From: Rhodospirillaceae bacterium
GTDB lineage: Bacteria > Pseudomonadota > Alphaproteobacteria > Rhodospirillales > Rhodospirillaceae
NCBI GenBank assembly: GCA_029243545.1
Contig: JAQWRV010000030.1
Coordinates: 1 to 64,000, forward strand
Direction of reading: 5' to 3'
DNA length: 64,000 nt
Of the stretch, positions 54,655-64,000 are shown piece by piece. The stretch's first letter is position 1; each line of letters begins with the position of its first letter. The notes under the pieces are model-generated. The model was not told where the DNA came from. It worked only from the letters and a program-made list of their open reading frames with translations, and made no database searches. Made by a program: the position numbers and the translations under genes.

Positions 54655-57087
54655 CTAATACAATCCGCCAGCACTCGGCTGATCTCCTTCACTAATACCA
54701 AATGGCGCACTATCGCCCCCCCCTACTACTGCCGTTCTCCGTGTAGGAGCTGTTCCAGGTTTAAACGCTTCGAGTATTGCTTTACGTGAACCAGGCGCTG
54801 CGACAAGTCCAGTATCAGGGTCAACGCGCACCATAACAATACCTTGTGGAATTCTGAACGGTGTAGCAGGTTCACCTTCGAGAGCCTCCTGCATGAAATC
54901 TTTAAAAATCGGTGCCGCAACTGTTGAGCCCGTTTCATTAGTACCCAATGTGCGGGGCTCATCAAAGCCAACAAAAACTCCAACTACAAGGTCGGGCGAA
55001 AACCCCATAAACCATGTATCGAAACTGTCATTCGAAGTTCCCGTCTTACCTGCCAATGGCTTGCCGACGGCGGCCACGCGCCGCCCAGTTCCACGCTCAA
55101 CAGCTCCTTGAAGGATTGACACCATTTGGTATGCGCTAGCCGCCTCAGTCAATTGTTCTCGAGTATCTGGAAGCTCAGGTGGGGCCGTCCCAGTCCAACT
55201 AGCTAGATCACAAGATGGGCATTCACGATCATCTGTCCTGACTACCGTCCTCCCAGTTCTGTCCTGAACGCGGTCGATTAGTGAAGGATCAATCCTTTTG
55301 CCACCATTAACCAACATTGCGTAGGCAGCTGTCAGACGCAGCAGGGTCGTTTCCTGTGACCCGATCGCTGCTGATAGGTTATTCGGAAGCTCGTCAACAA
55401 TACCGAAGCTTGAGGCATATTCCCCTATCTTTTCCATACCCACTGCCTGGGCTAAGCGTACGGTCATGAGGTTCTGCGATTTCTCAATACCTGTGCGCAG
55501 AGTCGATTCTCCATAGTATTTTCCGCTATAATTTTGAGGTTTCCACTTGGGCAAGCCCGGGCCTTGATCCATCACAAATGGCGCATCAAGTACGATCGTT
55601 GATGGTGTATAGCCGTTATCTAGCGCAGACAAATAGACAAAGGGTTTGAATGCCGAACCAGGCTGGCGCATGGCTTGAGTTGCGCGATTAAACTCTGACA
55701 TCGCATAGGAATATCCACCTGTAATCGCTGAGACGCGACCCGTATGTGGGTCGAGCACGACGATTGCTCCACCTACATCTGGGATTTGTCTAAGAGTATA
55801 AGTCTCACTTGGATAAGTTTCTTCCCCTTCGTCAGGGATAACTTCTTCGACATAAATTATATCGCCTTCCATAAGAACCTGGTCCATACGTTTTATGGGT
55901 GCACCCCGCTTTTGATCAGGCTGCCACTGCCTAGCCCATTTAACTTCCGCCAAAGGAATGGTACCGCTACTACTGTTCTTAAAGATGATAGATGCGCTGT
56001 CTTCGTCCAATCGTATTACAACAGCAATTCTCCATTTCTCTAAACTGCCGGCAGGCTGAACAAAACTCTTCAGCCTATCAGACCACCCTGCACCCACGGG
56101 CATCCGGGCCAAGGGTCCGCGCCAACCATGACGACGATCATAAGCAATCAGACCCGCACGAAGGACCCGGTCTGCGATACCTTGCAGTTTTGGATCTAAC
56201 GAGGTTCGAACGGCGAGACCACCACGATACAGAGAATCAGAACCAAATTGATCAATCAAATGACGACGTACTTCTTCTGCGAAATACTGCCCACCAGCCA
56301 CAAACTCTGTTTCCTGCCTACGCCGAACAGTTATGCGCTCACCCTTCGCGGTAACCGCATCATCAGAGCTAACATGTTTATCCTCAAGCATCCGATTGAC
56401 GACATAGTCTCGTCGGTCATGAGCAGCCTTTGACAAACGAATTGGATGATAATTATTTGGTGCTTTTGGTAGCCCCGCAAGAAAAGCCGATTCAGATAAT
56501 GTGAGTTCATCCAGGGATTTATTAAAATAGTTCATTGCTGCTGCAGCAACGCCGTACGAACCGAATCCCAAATATATCTCATTTAAGTAGAGTTCAAGAA
56601 TGTGGTCTTTATCAAATGCTTGCTCAATTCGAAGAGCAAGGATTGCTTCCTTAACCTTCCGGTCAAAACTATATTCGTTTGTTAATAAAAAGTTCTTAGC
56701 GACTTGCTGGGTGATAGTTGATGCACCAACCATTCTTCTGTCATTGAACTGCGCTTCTACGTTGGTGAGGACAGCACGCGCTATCCCAAAGAAATCCAAG
56801 CCGGGATGAGAATAGAACGTCTTGTCTTCGGCTGATAAAAACGCACTAACAACACGCTTTGGGATCGCGGAGAACGGCACAAAAACCCGCCCTTCTATCG
56901 CATACTCCTCGACTATCCGGCCGTCGCCCGCATACACGCGTGACATAACTGCAGGTTCATAGTTTGCTAATTGTCTGTAGTCGGGAAGGTCACGCCCAAA
57001 CTCATAAAAAACCCAAACTACCGCTGCCCCGGCAACAAATATGCCGAGCATTAATAAACAAAACAAAACGGCAAAGAATCTAGACAT
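54655..57087 (-). CDS. mrcA: Penicillin-binding protein 1A (bifunctional glycosyltransferase/transpeptidase)
   Basis: I take the ATG at 57087, which directly precedes the membrane anchor (MSRFFAVLFCLLMLGIF); a TTG at 57111 adds eight residues. The 810-residue protein has the glycosyltransferase domain with SAEDKTFYSHPGLDFFG and STITQQVAKN. An OB-like insert follows, then the transpeptidase with active Ser in PGSAFKPF, SQN in EKSQNLMTV and KTGTS. It polymerises and crosslinks peptidoglycan at the inner membrane. It lies downstream of the amidase gene and upstream of the Cys-cluster gene and prfB. Confidence 0.95.
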   Translation of the reverse strand: MSRFFAVLFCLLMLGIFVAGAAVVWVFYEFGRDLPDYRQLANYEPAVMSRVYAGDGRIVEEYAIEGRVFVPFSAIPKRVVSAFLSAEDKTFYSHPGLDFFGIARAVLTNVEAQFNDRRMVGASTITQQVAKNFLLTNEYSFDRKVKEAILALRIEQAFDKDHILELYLNEIYLGFGSYGVAAAAMNYFNKSLDELTLSESAFLAGLPKAPNNYHPIRLSKAAHDRRDYVVNRMLEDKHVSSDDAVTAKGERITVRRRQETEFVAGGQYFAEEVRRHLIDQFGSDSLYRGGLAVRTSLDPKLQGIADRVLRAGLIAYDRRHGWRGPLARMPVGAGWSDRLKSFVQPAGSLEKWRIAVVIRLDEDSASIIFKNSSSGTIPLAEVKWARQWQPDQKRGAPIKRMDQVLMEGDIIYVEEVIPDEGEETYPSETYTLRQIPDVGGAIVVLDPHTGRVSAITGGYSYAMSEFNRATQAMRQPGSAFKPFVYLSALDNGYTPSTIVLDAPFVMDQGPGLPKWKPQNYSGKYYGESTLRTGIEKSQNLMTVRLAQAVGMEKIGEYASSFGIVDELPNNLSAAIGSQETTLLRLTAAYAMLVNGGKRIDPSLIDRVQDRTGRTVVRTDDRECPSCDLASWTGTAPPELPDTREQLTEAASAYQMVSILQGAVERGTGRRVAAVGKPLAGKTGTSNDSFDTWFMGFSPDLVVGVFVGFDEPRTLGTNETGSTVAAPIFKDFMQEALEGEPATPFRIPQGIVMVRVDPDTGLVAAPGSRKAILEAFKPGTAPTRRTAVVGGGDSAPFGISEGDQPSAGGLY

Positions 57088-57162
57088 AACAATCAGCAAT
57101 AAGCCTTCCAAACCGTTGCATGCTGGGGCCAGACTATACCAGACCTGCGGTGTAACTCACCT

Positions 57163-57201
57163 TAGTTTGATTTCAAACTAGTGGGGCTTTTTCGAGGCCC
57201 C
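57163..57201. repeat. Two small inverted repeats between the amidase gene and mrcA
   Basis: TAGTTTGA/TCAAACTA (57163-57170 with 57173-57180) is directly followed by GGGGC/GCCCC with a 9-base loop (57183-57201). Neither is followed by a clear T run on the reverse strand, so they may be a weak attenuator or an RNA-processing signal. Low certainty. Confidence 0.35.
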
Positions 57202-57229
57202 TATATGACAATAGATGGGCACAAAGTGG

Positions 57230-58576
57230 TCAAGTTGGGCGAACCACATCCATGTCACTGAAATAGATATCAAGCGCCTTTACCATCGAAAGAACTAATC
57301 TACGCCGGTAAGCCGGTTGGCGAAGCGCTTTCTCATCCTCCCTATTAGAAAGGTACCCCATTTCCAACAAGACAGAGGGGACGTCTGGCGCCTTGAGCAC
57401 TGCAAACCCAGCAAACCTATGAGTGTTGCGCAACAGTTTAACTTGACGCCTTAACTCTGAAATAAGCTTAGTTGCCAGATGTGCCGCCAAATTTAGACTC
57501 TCGCGACGCGCAAGATCGATCAATATATTCCTTACGTCAGCCGACTCATTTGTTAGGTCCATTCCTATGATTAGGTCAGCTTTATTTTCCTTAACGGCCA
57601 AAGCCGCCGCTTCCCGATCCGATGCTTTCTCCGACAATGTATAAACTGACAATCCCCGCACATCTGAGCGTCCAATAGAATCTGCATGTAAAGAGATAAA
57701 TACGTCGGCGGCCAACCGGCGGGATTTGATAATGCGCTGACGCAATCCCATGGACACGTCTCTGTTTCTCGTCATGACAACTTTGTAGCGCCCGGTCTGC
57801 TCGAGAGCTTTTTTCAATTCCCCAGCGGCAGCAAGAGTAATATCTTTTTCTTTGACACCGCTTATCCCTATGGCCCCCGGATCAATCCCCCCATGTCCCG
57901 GATCTATCGCAATGACAGGCTTCCTATCCGACGGCCGTATCGCTGACTTTCTTTCAGGGATAGGAATTCTTTCATCCGCATTGGGCCCAGAAAGCAGTGC
58001 AGTCTGAAATGAGGGTTTTTCTGATTCAATTGGAGCATCGGGCCGTCTGACTACCATTGCCTTGCCTAGCCCTACTTGCTCCTTGAATGCTGCGTCAGAT
58101 TCGGGAATGAGGTCAATTACCATTCGCCAAGGTGTAGTGCCTGTCGGGGCAAGAAGAAATGCGCGTTCCAAATTGGCTGGACGGCTTAAATCAATAACGA
58201 CCCGTGACTGACCCGGTTGAAATAGACCGTATCGAAGATCTCTTACAACGCCCGTAGAACGGTCTTGCTCAGCTTCCAACATTTGCCAGTCTAACTCTGG
58301 TAGATCAATCACCACTCGATAAGGGTCTAGCAAAGAGAAAACCCTAAACTCTGCGGCTTCAATTAGCTCAAATACTATGCGGGTGTGAGTGCCATGATCA
58401 TGCAATCTTGCCGAGATTGCAGCGTTTACTGCGCGCGCGCTGGACGGCAGAAGTAAGGTGCCCATCAGCCCAACGGCGAAGCCTGCCAGATCCCGGCGGC
58501 TGGTACTTAATGCTGGTCCAGTATCCAAGTCTGACGGCGTAAGTTGATCGTGCGCAGAAGGTGAAGTTGTATCCAT
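57230..58576 (-). CDS. amiC: N-acetylmuramoyl-L-alanine amidase, AmiC type (Tat-exported)
   Basis: The ATG at 58576 is preferred over a TTG three codons earlier. The 448-residue protein has a twin-arginine signal (STSRRDLAGFAVGLMG), an AMIN domain for envelope targeting (about 50-165, RIVFELIEAAEFRVFSLLDPYRVVIDL), and an Amidase_3 zinc domain (about 222-440). The zinc domain shows IDPGHGGIDPGA, KEKDITL, ISLHADS and LLEMGYLSN, which supply the zinc ligands and catalytic Glu. It cleaves the stem peptide from MurNAc at cell division. It is divergent from rne and upstream of mrcA. Confidence 0.93.
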   Translation of the reverse strand: MDTTSPSAHDQLTPSDLDTGPALSTSRRDLAGFAVGLMGTLLLPSSARAVNAAISARLHDHGTHTRIVFELIEAAEFRVFSLLDPYRVVIDLPELDWQMLEAEQDRSTGVVRDLRYGLFQPGQSRVVIDLSRPANLERAFLLAPTGTTPWRMVIDLIPESDAAFKEQVGLGKAMVVRRPDAPIESEKPSFQTALLSGPNADERIPIPERKSAIRPSDRKPVIAIDPGHGGIDPGAIGISGVKEKDITLAAAGELKKALEQTGRYKVVMTRNRDVSMGLRQRIIKSRRLAADVFISLHADSIGRSDVRGLSVYTLSEKASDREAAALAVKENKADLIIGMDLTNESADVRNILIDLARRESLNLAAHLATKLISELRRQVKLLRNTHRFAGFAVLKAPDVPSVLLEMGYLSNREDEKALRQPAYRRRLVLSMVKALDIYFSDMDVVRPT

Positions 58577-59120
58577 TATCCCCAAGATGTAGTGGGTTGG
58601 CTAGAAAATGCACCACAATATAGCTAATCGTGGTGATTCCGTACAGACCGTGCAAAATAGGCAAGGCCGTGCGCAAGGCAAGGAATCGTTGATTAAGTAA
58701 GAAAATATTGTGAACGGAGTAATGAGACAGTAAGTTGCGGCACGTGATCGCGATTCTGGGCTAAAAAGAGGGCCTAGTTCACTGATGCCTGGTTCCACCT
58801 CCAAAACTTAGGAAAATGAACCGTATTCGCAGCAGAAAAACGATCAAAAAAAGGTACAAACTGGCTGGCAGCGAAACTTGATCTTGTCAGCAATGAATTG
58901 ATTTAATTGTGGGGGGTTGGCGTGAAACCGGCCCAAGTCCAAGAAAAAGCAGTATACAGCAATGTGCCGATAGGCGTGAGCCTTCCCGTCATGCGCTGTC
59001 TTTCTGTTGAACAAATCACAACCTGGTCTGCGGCTGAACCAGCCCCCATATCATCATCCAATCGGAAAGGGCGCCTGCATGCAGAGCTGACCGTTCCGAT
59101 TCAATGGAGTTACCAAGAGA
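58577..59120. promoter_or_regulatory. Long rne leader and divergent promoter region
   Basis: This stretch of 544 bases separates the amidase and rne. A possible rne promoter is TTGATC, 18 bases, TTTAAT near 58877-58906, which would give a leader of about 200 nt. RNase E commonly controls its own mRNA through its 5' leader, so structure here would be expected. One open frame (58907-59197) exists but overlaps rne and has no ribosome binding site. No tRNA or other RNA gene was recognised. Confidence 0.4.
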
Positions 59121-61910
59121 ATGGTCAAAAGAATGCTGGTGGACGCGAACCACCCGGAAGAGACCCGGGTAGTCGTGCTGGATGGAACACGCCTTGAGGA
59201 ATTCGATCTAGAGACATCAACCAAGAAACAAAATAAGGGCAACATATATCTGGCAAAAGTTGTCAGAGTAGAGCCCTCTCTCCAAGCCGCCTTTGTAGAT
59301 TATGGCGGCAATAGACATGGCTTTCTCGCGTTTAGTGAAATCCACCCCGACTATTATCAAATTCCTGTCGCCGACCGCGAAGCCTTGCTAGCTGAAGCGC
59401 GGGCTCACGACGAGGAATTTCAAGACGAACAAGATGAAGTTAGAGAGAGCGCGGAATCGGAGACTGCAGGTATAGCGTCACCCGAATCTGCTGCTCACAT
59501 TGCAGAATCTTCAGACCATGAACAATCGTCTGCTTCAACCTATGCTGAAGCTGCCACTAATCAATCATCGGCAACACCTCCTGCTGCTCAGGCGCTTGAT
59601 ACCGGATTTGGAGTTCAATCAGTAGCCTCAAACGTTACAGAAAACGTAAAAGCCGATGATAACGACAGTGACGAGCCTGACGGGGACGGGGAAGAAATAC
59701 AAGCTATCGAGCCTGGCATCCCCGCAAACGGTGAAGTTCAACTAAATGAAGGTTTAGAAGCGGTCGATGAAGCGGCAATATCCAACACTTCCAGCGATAA
59801 AAAACCATCTGGCGGCAAAACCAACGTCGAAGAAGTTGGAGGCGAAGACGAAACTAACGAGAATCTTGATGTCCATAGACGTAAGTTTGTTGCTTCTCGC
59901 CGATACAAAATCCAAGAGGTAATCAAGCGCAGACAGATTCTTTTGATTCAGGTTGTTAAAGAAGAACGCGGCAACAAAGGCGCTGCTTTGACGACCTACT
60001 TGTCGTTGGCTGGCCGGTATTGCGTTCTTATGCCGAACAGTTCTCGTGGCGGCGGAGTATCGCGAAAGATCACCAGCCTCAAGGATCGGCGCCGTTTAAA
60101 ATCTATTGTATCTGACCTCAAAATCTCGGAGGACATGGCTGTTATTTTACGCACAGCCGGCGCAGAGCGAAGTAAGGCGGAGGTCAAACGTGACTTTGAA
60201 TACTTACAGCGAACATGGAATCAGATTCGAGAAGTAACCATGGAATCCCGAGCTCCAGCTCAAATTCATGAGGAAGCCAATTTAATTAAGAGATCCATCA
60301 GAGACATCTATTCAAAAGATATAGAAGAAATCTACGTGGAGGGCGAAGAGGGATACAAAGCCGCAAAAGAGTTCATGCGGACGTTAACGCCTAGTCATGC
60401 CAAGAAAGTTAAGAGGTATAAGGACGAAACAATTCCTCTCCTCCATCGTTATCAAGTTGAAAGCCAGCTTGACGCAATGCACCTCCCTACGGTGCAGTTA
60501 AAATCGGGTGGGTCAATCGTATTTGGCCAAACCGAAGCGCTTGTCGCCATTGACGTGAACTCCGGACGCGCCACTAAGGAGCGCCACATTGAGGAAACGG
60601 CTCTTAAGACCAATCTGGAAGCAGCGGACGAGGTGGCGCGTCAACTGCGATTGCGCGATCTTGCAGGCCTAGTGGTTATTGATTTCATCGACATGGACGA
60701 GAATCGCAACAACCATGCCGTTGAACGCCGCCTTAAGGAAGCCTTGAAAAGTGACAGGGCCCGAATTCAGGTTGGAAGGATTAGCCATTTCGGCCTCCTA
60801 GAGCTGTCTAGACAGCGTCTTAGACCTAGTCTTATCGAAGCAAATTTCGGGACATGCAAGTCTTGTGGCGGCACGGGCATGATTCGTTCAATAGAATCAA
60901 CGTCAATCCAAACCTTACGGGCCATAGAGGAAGAAGGCCTACGGAATCGCACGCGCGAACTAACCGTAACAGTTCATCCCGACGTAGCGCTGTATATGTT
61001 GAATTATAAACGAACGGGACTTGAAGAAATTCAGAACCGCTATGAAATGAAAGTTTTCATTTTAGGTGATGGCAGCTTGGTGCCGCCCGACCTTAGAATG
61101 GAGAAGATTAAAGGCCACTCAACAAGGCCGCCCATTGACCCGAATAATATTATCGATATCCCCACTTCAGAGCCAGTGGATGATGAAGAATCAGAGGACA
61201 AACCGGATATTGATGCTGATGGGGGCAAGAAGCGGCGTAGACGCCGCAAACGGAAACGGAAAGATGAAGGTGACCAACCGGCTTCGCAATCTACAAACGA
61301 CGCTGATGAAAAAATTAGTAGGGACAATGACGCTGAAAGTACCGGCCTGGATAAGGAGGAGGCAGGCACATCTAAGTTAAGTGATTCACAAGATAGCGGC
61401 GGTGGGCCTTCAAAAAGAAGCAGGCGGCGAGGCCGACGAGGCGGAAAAAGACGCAAACGCGATGAAAAAGGTGGCTCAGAAACAAAGCCGTCAAGTGGCG
61501 CGCAAATAGACGGGCTAGATAATGTTTCAAATGCACAGAACGCAGAAATTCAATACGGCCAGGATAACATGGTTGCCGCGCCGAACAACGAGAAGCAAAA
61601 CGACTCTATTCCGGTGCAGCCGGCTCCAAGCCTAGAGCCCAAGCCACCGTCGCGATTCCTCGACGTATTCAGAAGAGGCGCTGACGCGCTCCGACCCTCA
61701 GCATCATCGGAAACCTCACGCGGCACTGAAGTAAAATCAGGGTCCAAAGAACACAATAGCAAGACAGTAAGTACCGATTCTGTGTCAGCAGATGCCACAC
61801 CAAATATGTCTGCACCAAAAGAGCCAAGGGCTGAACCAGTTCAAACCGGAGCCGACAGTCCGGATGGCCCAACTCGACGCGGATGGTGGAATCGCGAGGA
61901 ATCAGAATAG
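59121..61910 (+). CDS. rne: Ribonuclease E
   Basis: This 929-residue protein has the RNase E/G catalytic half. The S1-domain start (MVKRMLVDANHPEETRVVVLDG) is split by a long acidic insert at about residues 95-250, a feature known in alphaproteobacterial enzymes. Later come YLSLAGRYCVLMPNS, the catalytic Asp residues in VAIDVNSG and VIDFIDM, and the zinc link CKSCGGTG. The C-terminal part (about 670-929) is low-complexity, with basic blocks (KKRRRRRKRKRK; RSRRRGRRGGKRRK) that serve RNA and degradosome contacts. It starts mRNA decay and processes rRNA and tRNA. Assignment is firm. Confidence 0.96.
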   Translation: MVKRMLVDANHPEETRVVVLDGTRLEEFDLETSTKKQNKGNIYLAKVVRVEPSLQAAFVDYGGNRHGFLAFSEIHPDYYQIPVADREALLAEARAHDEEFQDEQDEVRESAESETAGIASPESAAHIAESSDHEQSSASTYAEAATNQSSATPPAAQALDTGFGVQSVASNVTENVKADDNDSDEPDGDGEEIQAIEPGIPANGEVQLNEGLEAVDEAAISNTSSDKKPSGGKTNVEEVGGEDETNENLDVHRRKFVASRRYKIQEVIKRRQILLIQVVKEERGNKGAALTTYLSLAGRYCVLMPNSSRGGGVSRKITSLKDRRRLKSIVSDLKISEDMAVILRTAGAERSKAEVKRDFEYLQRTWNQIREVTMESRAPAQIHEEANLIKRSIRDIYSKDIEEIYVEGEEGYKAAKEFMRTLTPSHAKKVKRYKDETIPLLHRYQVESQLDAMHLPTVQLKSGGSIVFGQTEALVAIDVNSGRATKERHIEETALKTNLEAADEVARQLRLRDLAGLVVIDFIDMDENRNNHAVERRLKEALKSDRARIQVGRISHFGLLELSRQRLRPSLIEANFGTCKSCGGTGMIRSIESTSIQTLRAIEEEGLRNRTRELTVTVHPDVALYMLNYKRTGLEEIQNRYEMKVFILGDGSLVPPDLRMEKIKGHSTRPPIDPNNIIDIPTSEPVDDEESEDKPDIDADGGKKRRRRRKRKRKDEGDQPASQSTNDADEKISRDNDAESTGLDKEEAGTSKLSDSQDSGGGPSKRSRRRGRRGGKRRKRDEKGGSETKPSSGAQIDGLDNVSNAQNAEIQYGQDNMVAAPNNEKQNDSIPVQPAPSLEPKPPSRFLDVFRRGADALRPSASSETSRGTEVKSGSKEHNSKTVSTDSVSADATPNMSAPKEPRAEPVQTGADSPDGPTRRGWWNREESE

Positions 61911-61926
61911 GGCTACAATAATCACT

Positions 61927-63087
61927 TCACCGTTGCATTGTAGGCAGCCAATTCTGAATACGGCTTACAGCTTCGTGCATATCTTGTGTTGAGCCGGCAA
62001 AAGAAATCCTCAGTGTTTCGTGTCCACGATTAGGGTCAAAATCGTGGCCCGGCGTAACCGCAACACCTGCTTCTTCGAGCAGCGCACGGCAAAATTGAGC
62101 CGTATCAGACGTCAAGTCTTTGACGTCCGCATACAAATAGAATGCACCATCTGACGGCGCTAACTTGGTAATGCCAGCTTTTGGCAAACCGCTTAAAAGT
62201 ATTGATCTATTCTGCGCGTAACGGGAAATATTCGCGTTTAGTTCATCGCTTGCACCAAAAACATAAAGTGCCGCCCATTGAGAAAGTGTTGGTGGTGAAA
62301 TGTAGTGGTTTTGGGCGAGACATTCGACCGTGCGTTCTAAATCTTCTGGAACGACCATCCATCCGATCCGCCAACCAGTCATGCTAAAATATTTTGAGAA
62401 ACTGTTGATTACGATATTTGGGTAAACAGAACCAGCCGCAGTTCTGGCATCCAGACCATAAGTGATTCCGTGGTATATTTCATCCGAAATCAATCGGATT
62501 CCCCTGCCGTTACAGTACTCCAATAGGTCTTCGAATTGCTGGTCTGGAATAACCGTCCCGGTAGGATTCGACGGACTTGCAATAATCAACCCGTCAATTT
62601 CATCTGAAAGCGTTTCAAGCAGATTAACGGTTGGCTGATAACGTGTTTCAGGACCGACCGGTACCAATTCTGGTACGAGCCCTAAAGACGAAACGATGTG
62701 TCGGTAAGCTGGATAACCTGGCGATGCTAAAGCGACACGGTCACCTATATCGAATCCCGCTAGAAGAGCCAGTTGAAAGCCTGCAGATGAGCCTGTTGTT
62801 ATGAATATGCGCTCTGCCGGCACCTCAACGTCATACGCTTGACGATAATGCAAAGCGATCCTCTCACGCAGTTCAGGAATGCCCTGAGCAACGGTGTAGC
62901 CGAGTGACTCACTGCCAATAAGGTGCTTGAGCGGCTCTGCAATGGATTGAGGTATGCCCGTTGAAGGCTGCCCGATTTCAAGATGCATGATCGTCTTACC
63001 TTGCTGTTCAAGGTCTGACGCCGACTTCATAACATCCATGACAACAAACGGCGGCACCTGACCACGCTTTGACGACTTAATCGACAT
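61927..63087 (-). CDS. Class I/II pyridoxal-phosphate aminotransferase (AspC-like)
   Basis: This 386-residue protein has the fold-type I aminotransferase landmarks: MHLEIGQPSTGIP, YTVAQGIPELRERIALHY, TTGSSAGFQLAL, ASPGYPAYRH, ASPSNPTGTVI, SDEIYHGITY, the PLP lysine in SFSKYFSMTGWRIGW, and a C-terminal Arg in LRISFAG. It probably transaminates an amino acid, but the substrate cannot be fixed by eye. It lies 3 nt behind the ggt-like gene, so the two form an operon, which might link glutamyl-peptide breakdown to amino-acid use (inference). It is convergent with rne. Confidence 0.9.
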   Translation of the reverse strand: MSIKSSKRGQVPPFVVMDVMKSASDLEQQGKTIMHLEIGQPSTGIPQSIAEPLKHLIGSESLGYTVAQGIPELRERIALHYRQAYDVEVPAERIFITTGSSAGFQLALLAGFDIGDRVALASPGYPAYRHIVSSLGLVPELVPVGPETRYQPTVNLLETLSDEIDGLIIASPSNPTGTVIPDQQFEDLLEYCNGRGIRLISDEIYHGITYGLDARTAAGSVYPNIVINSFSKYFSMTGWRIGWMVVPEDLERTVECLAQNHYISPPTLSQWAALYVFGASDELNANISRYAQNRSILLSGLPKAGITKLAPSDGAFYLYADVKDLTSDTAQFCRALLEEAGVAVTPGHDFDPNRGHETLRISFAGSTQDMHEAVSRIQNWLPTMQR

Positions 63088-63090
63088 TAT

Positions 63091-64000
63091 CTATGGATCT
63101 CCAAAGGTAACAGTGCCGTACCCCAGCCCAAGGGGATCGCTGCTCACAGAGCATATTTCAAGGTTAGCACTCAGGCCTGGTTCACACGCAAAAGCATTGA
63201 CTTGAGGAGTCCGCTCATTTGAAGAGTACGTGCGAGGCGTATGTTGATTTGTGGGATAACTTTGTTCTAGTGAGTTCGAATTGGCCAGAGTCTTTATTGC
63301 TACTTCAGCGAGCCTAGAAGCAGCTCCATTCCCGCCGGCTGCAGCGGCAAAAGTAACATAGCCTAATGAACGCTCCACAGCGATAAGTGAAATGAGTGGC
63401 GGCATACCGTCAACTTTGTACTCAACGCTAGGGGCCAAAAGAAACCCCGACCGTTCAAGCATTATGCCCACTCCGAATGGTTCAATCATGGTCAAAGTAC
63501 AAGCCACCACGTTGCCGTTTGCATCGGCGACAACAAATCCCGTAGATGCAGGCGCCGCGGTTTGTAATGGGGAACCTTTAAATTGATCCTGCAGCAAAAG
63601 GGCCTCAAGAAAGTCCAAGTCTATATTTTTAGAATTAACGTGAAAGTTCGCGCGTTGGCCCCTTACAATATGAGCCTCGGTCCAACGCGGTGAGTAGGCT
63701 CTTAGATCCTCTGCGCCCAATGATGACCCAGAAGACAAAGCGTTTTGGTCAAGAGTGATTGCAAGAGATCCAGAATAAAAGTCGCCTGGTGTCCGGCCTC
63801 TAATACGACCCAGGAGTGCAGCCATATCTAATTGAATAAAACGGTCGCCCTCTTTCAACATTGTTCGTCGCACCGACGTAAAGCTATCAAGAGCGTCAGG
63901 GTCATTTACAAGAGAATCAGATGCGGATGCCAATATCTCAGCAAACGCTCTTGTTACAGGCGCCCCAAAACGGGCTAAGTTTTCGGCAGGAATCACGAGT
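63091..64000 (-). CDS. Gamma-glutamyltransferase-like protein (5' end beyond the window)
   Basis: The frame is open through the right edge (an internal GTG at 63996 is not the real start), leaving about 302 residues of a family that is normally 500-580. The visible part covers the end of the large subunit (IPAENLARFGAPVTRAFAEIL, FYSGSLA) and the small subunit, starting near STGFVVADANGNVVACTLTMIEPFGVG. The self-processing Thr of Ggt (TTH in E. coli) appears to align with Ser in STG. The protein may therefore use Ser or may not process. The gene is cotranscribed with the aminotransferase. Confidence 0.78.
   Translation of the reverse strand, partial: LVIPAENLARFGAPVTRAFAEILASASDSLVNDPDALDSFTSVRRTMLKEGDRFIQLDMAALLGRIRGRTPGDFYSGSLAITLDQNALSSGSSLGAEDLRAYSPRWTEAHIVRGQRANFHVNSKNIDLDFLEALLLQDQFKGSPLQTAAPASTGFVVADANGNVVACTLTMIEPFGVGIMLERSGFLLAPSVEYKVDGMPPLISLIAVERSLGYVTFAAAAGGNGAASRLAEVAIKTLANSNSLEQSYPTNQHTPRTYSSNERTPQVNAFACEPGLSANLEICSVSSDPLGLGYGTVTFGDP

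Noticed and set aside
58907-59197. A 96-codon open frame before and into rne
   Set aside because: It has a TTG start with no ribosome binding site, overlaps the rne start in another frame and has no recognisable motif. Chance reading is more likely than a leader peptide.

Overview
This window looks like chromosome of an alphaproteobacterium. The right part carries core genes in an arrangement I know from that class (rne, amiC-type amidase, PBP1A and prfB together; glnE followed by bcp). The tRNA-Met also has the typical alphaproteobacterial sequence. I cannot place the organism at order level from sequence alone.

Layout. (1) 1-2807: the N-terminus of a FecR-domain, Asp/Ser/Gly-repeat surface protein runs off the left edge. 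It is divergent from a TolC-family outer membrane protein, which suggests a type I secreted giant adhesin. (2) 2999-38304: a roughly 35 kb accessory block of catabolic and transport genes. It encodes a fused double CaiB-type CoA-transferase, a cytosolic MBL hydrolase, a GPH-type symporter, an acyl-CoA dehydrogenase, a UbiD-family decarboxylase, an alpha/beta hydrolase with an odd active site, two exported VOC proteins, an exported SUMF1-like/DUF1838 pair, a LacI-family regulator, a TonB-dependent receptor, two exported MBL hydrolases, three Tat-type FAD oxidases (berberine-bridge/6-HDNO type), a double CpcT-like protein, a cytochrome c/beta-propeller fusion, an MFS transporter, a decayed LysR regulator, a class V aminotransferase, a PhyH-type dioxygenase, a bicupin and an LLM flavin monooxygenase. 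(3) 38403-64000: housekeeping genes, namely tRNA-Met, mnmA, ferredoxin, cysteine desulfurase, an Rrf2 regulator, anmK, tyrS, a YhdP/AsmA-type protein, glnE, bcp, a DUF455 protein, prfB with its programmed frameshift, mrcA, an amidase, rne, an aminotransferase and a truncated ggt.

How the accessory block may work. Five near-identical 14-bp LacI-type operators (consensus TGYAAGCGTATNCA) lie upstream of the CoA-transferase operon, the TonB receptor/LacI gene pair, both divergent MBL/FAD-oxidase units and the third FAD oxidase. All three FAD-oxidase promoters carry a second, weaker site 110-112 bp downstream. I infer one LacI-controlled regulon for an unidentified organic substrate. It would enter through the TonB receptor, be oxidised and hydrolysed in the periplasm by the FAD oxidases and MBL enzymes, be imported by MFS-type carriers, and be degraded inside as CoA-linked or decarboxylated intermediates. 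The two MBL/FAD units are a segmental duplication, and the third FAD oxidase is a more diverged copy. The substrate is not evident from the sequence.

No insertion sequence, CRISPR array, phage gene or rRNA was seen.
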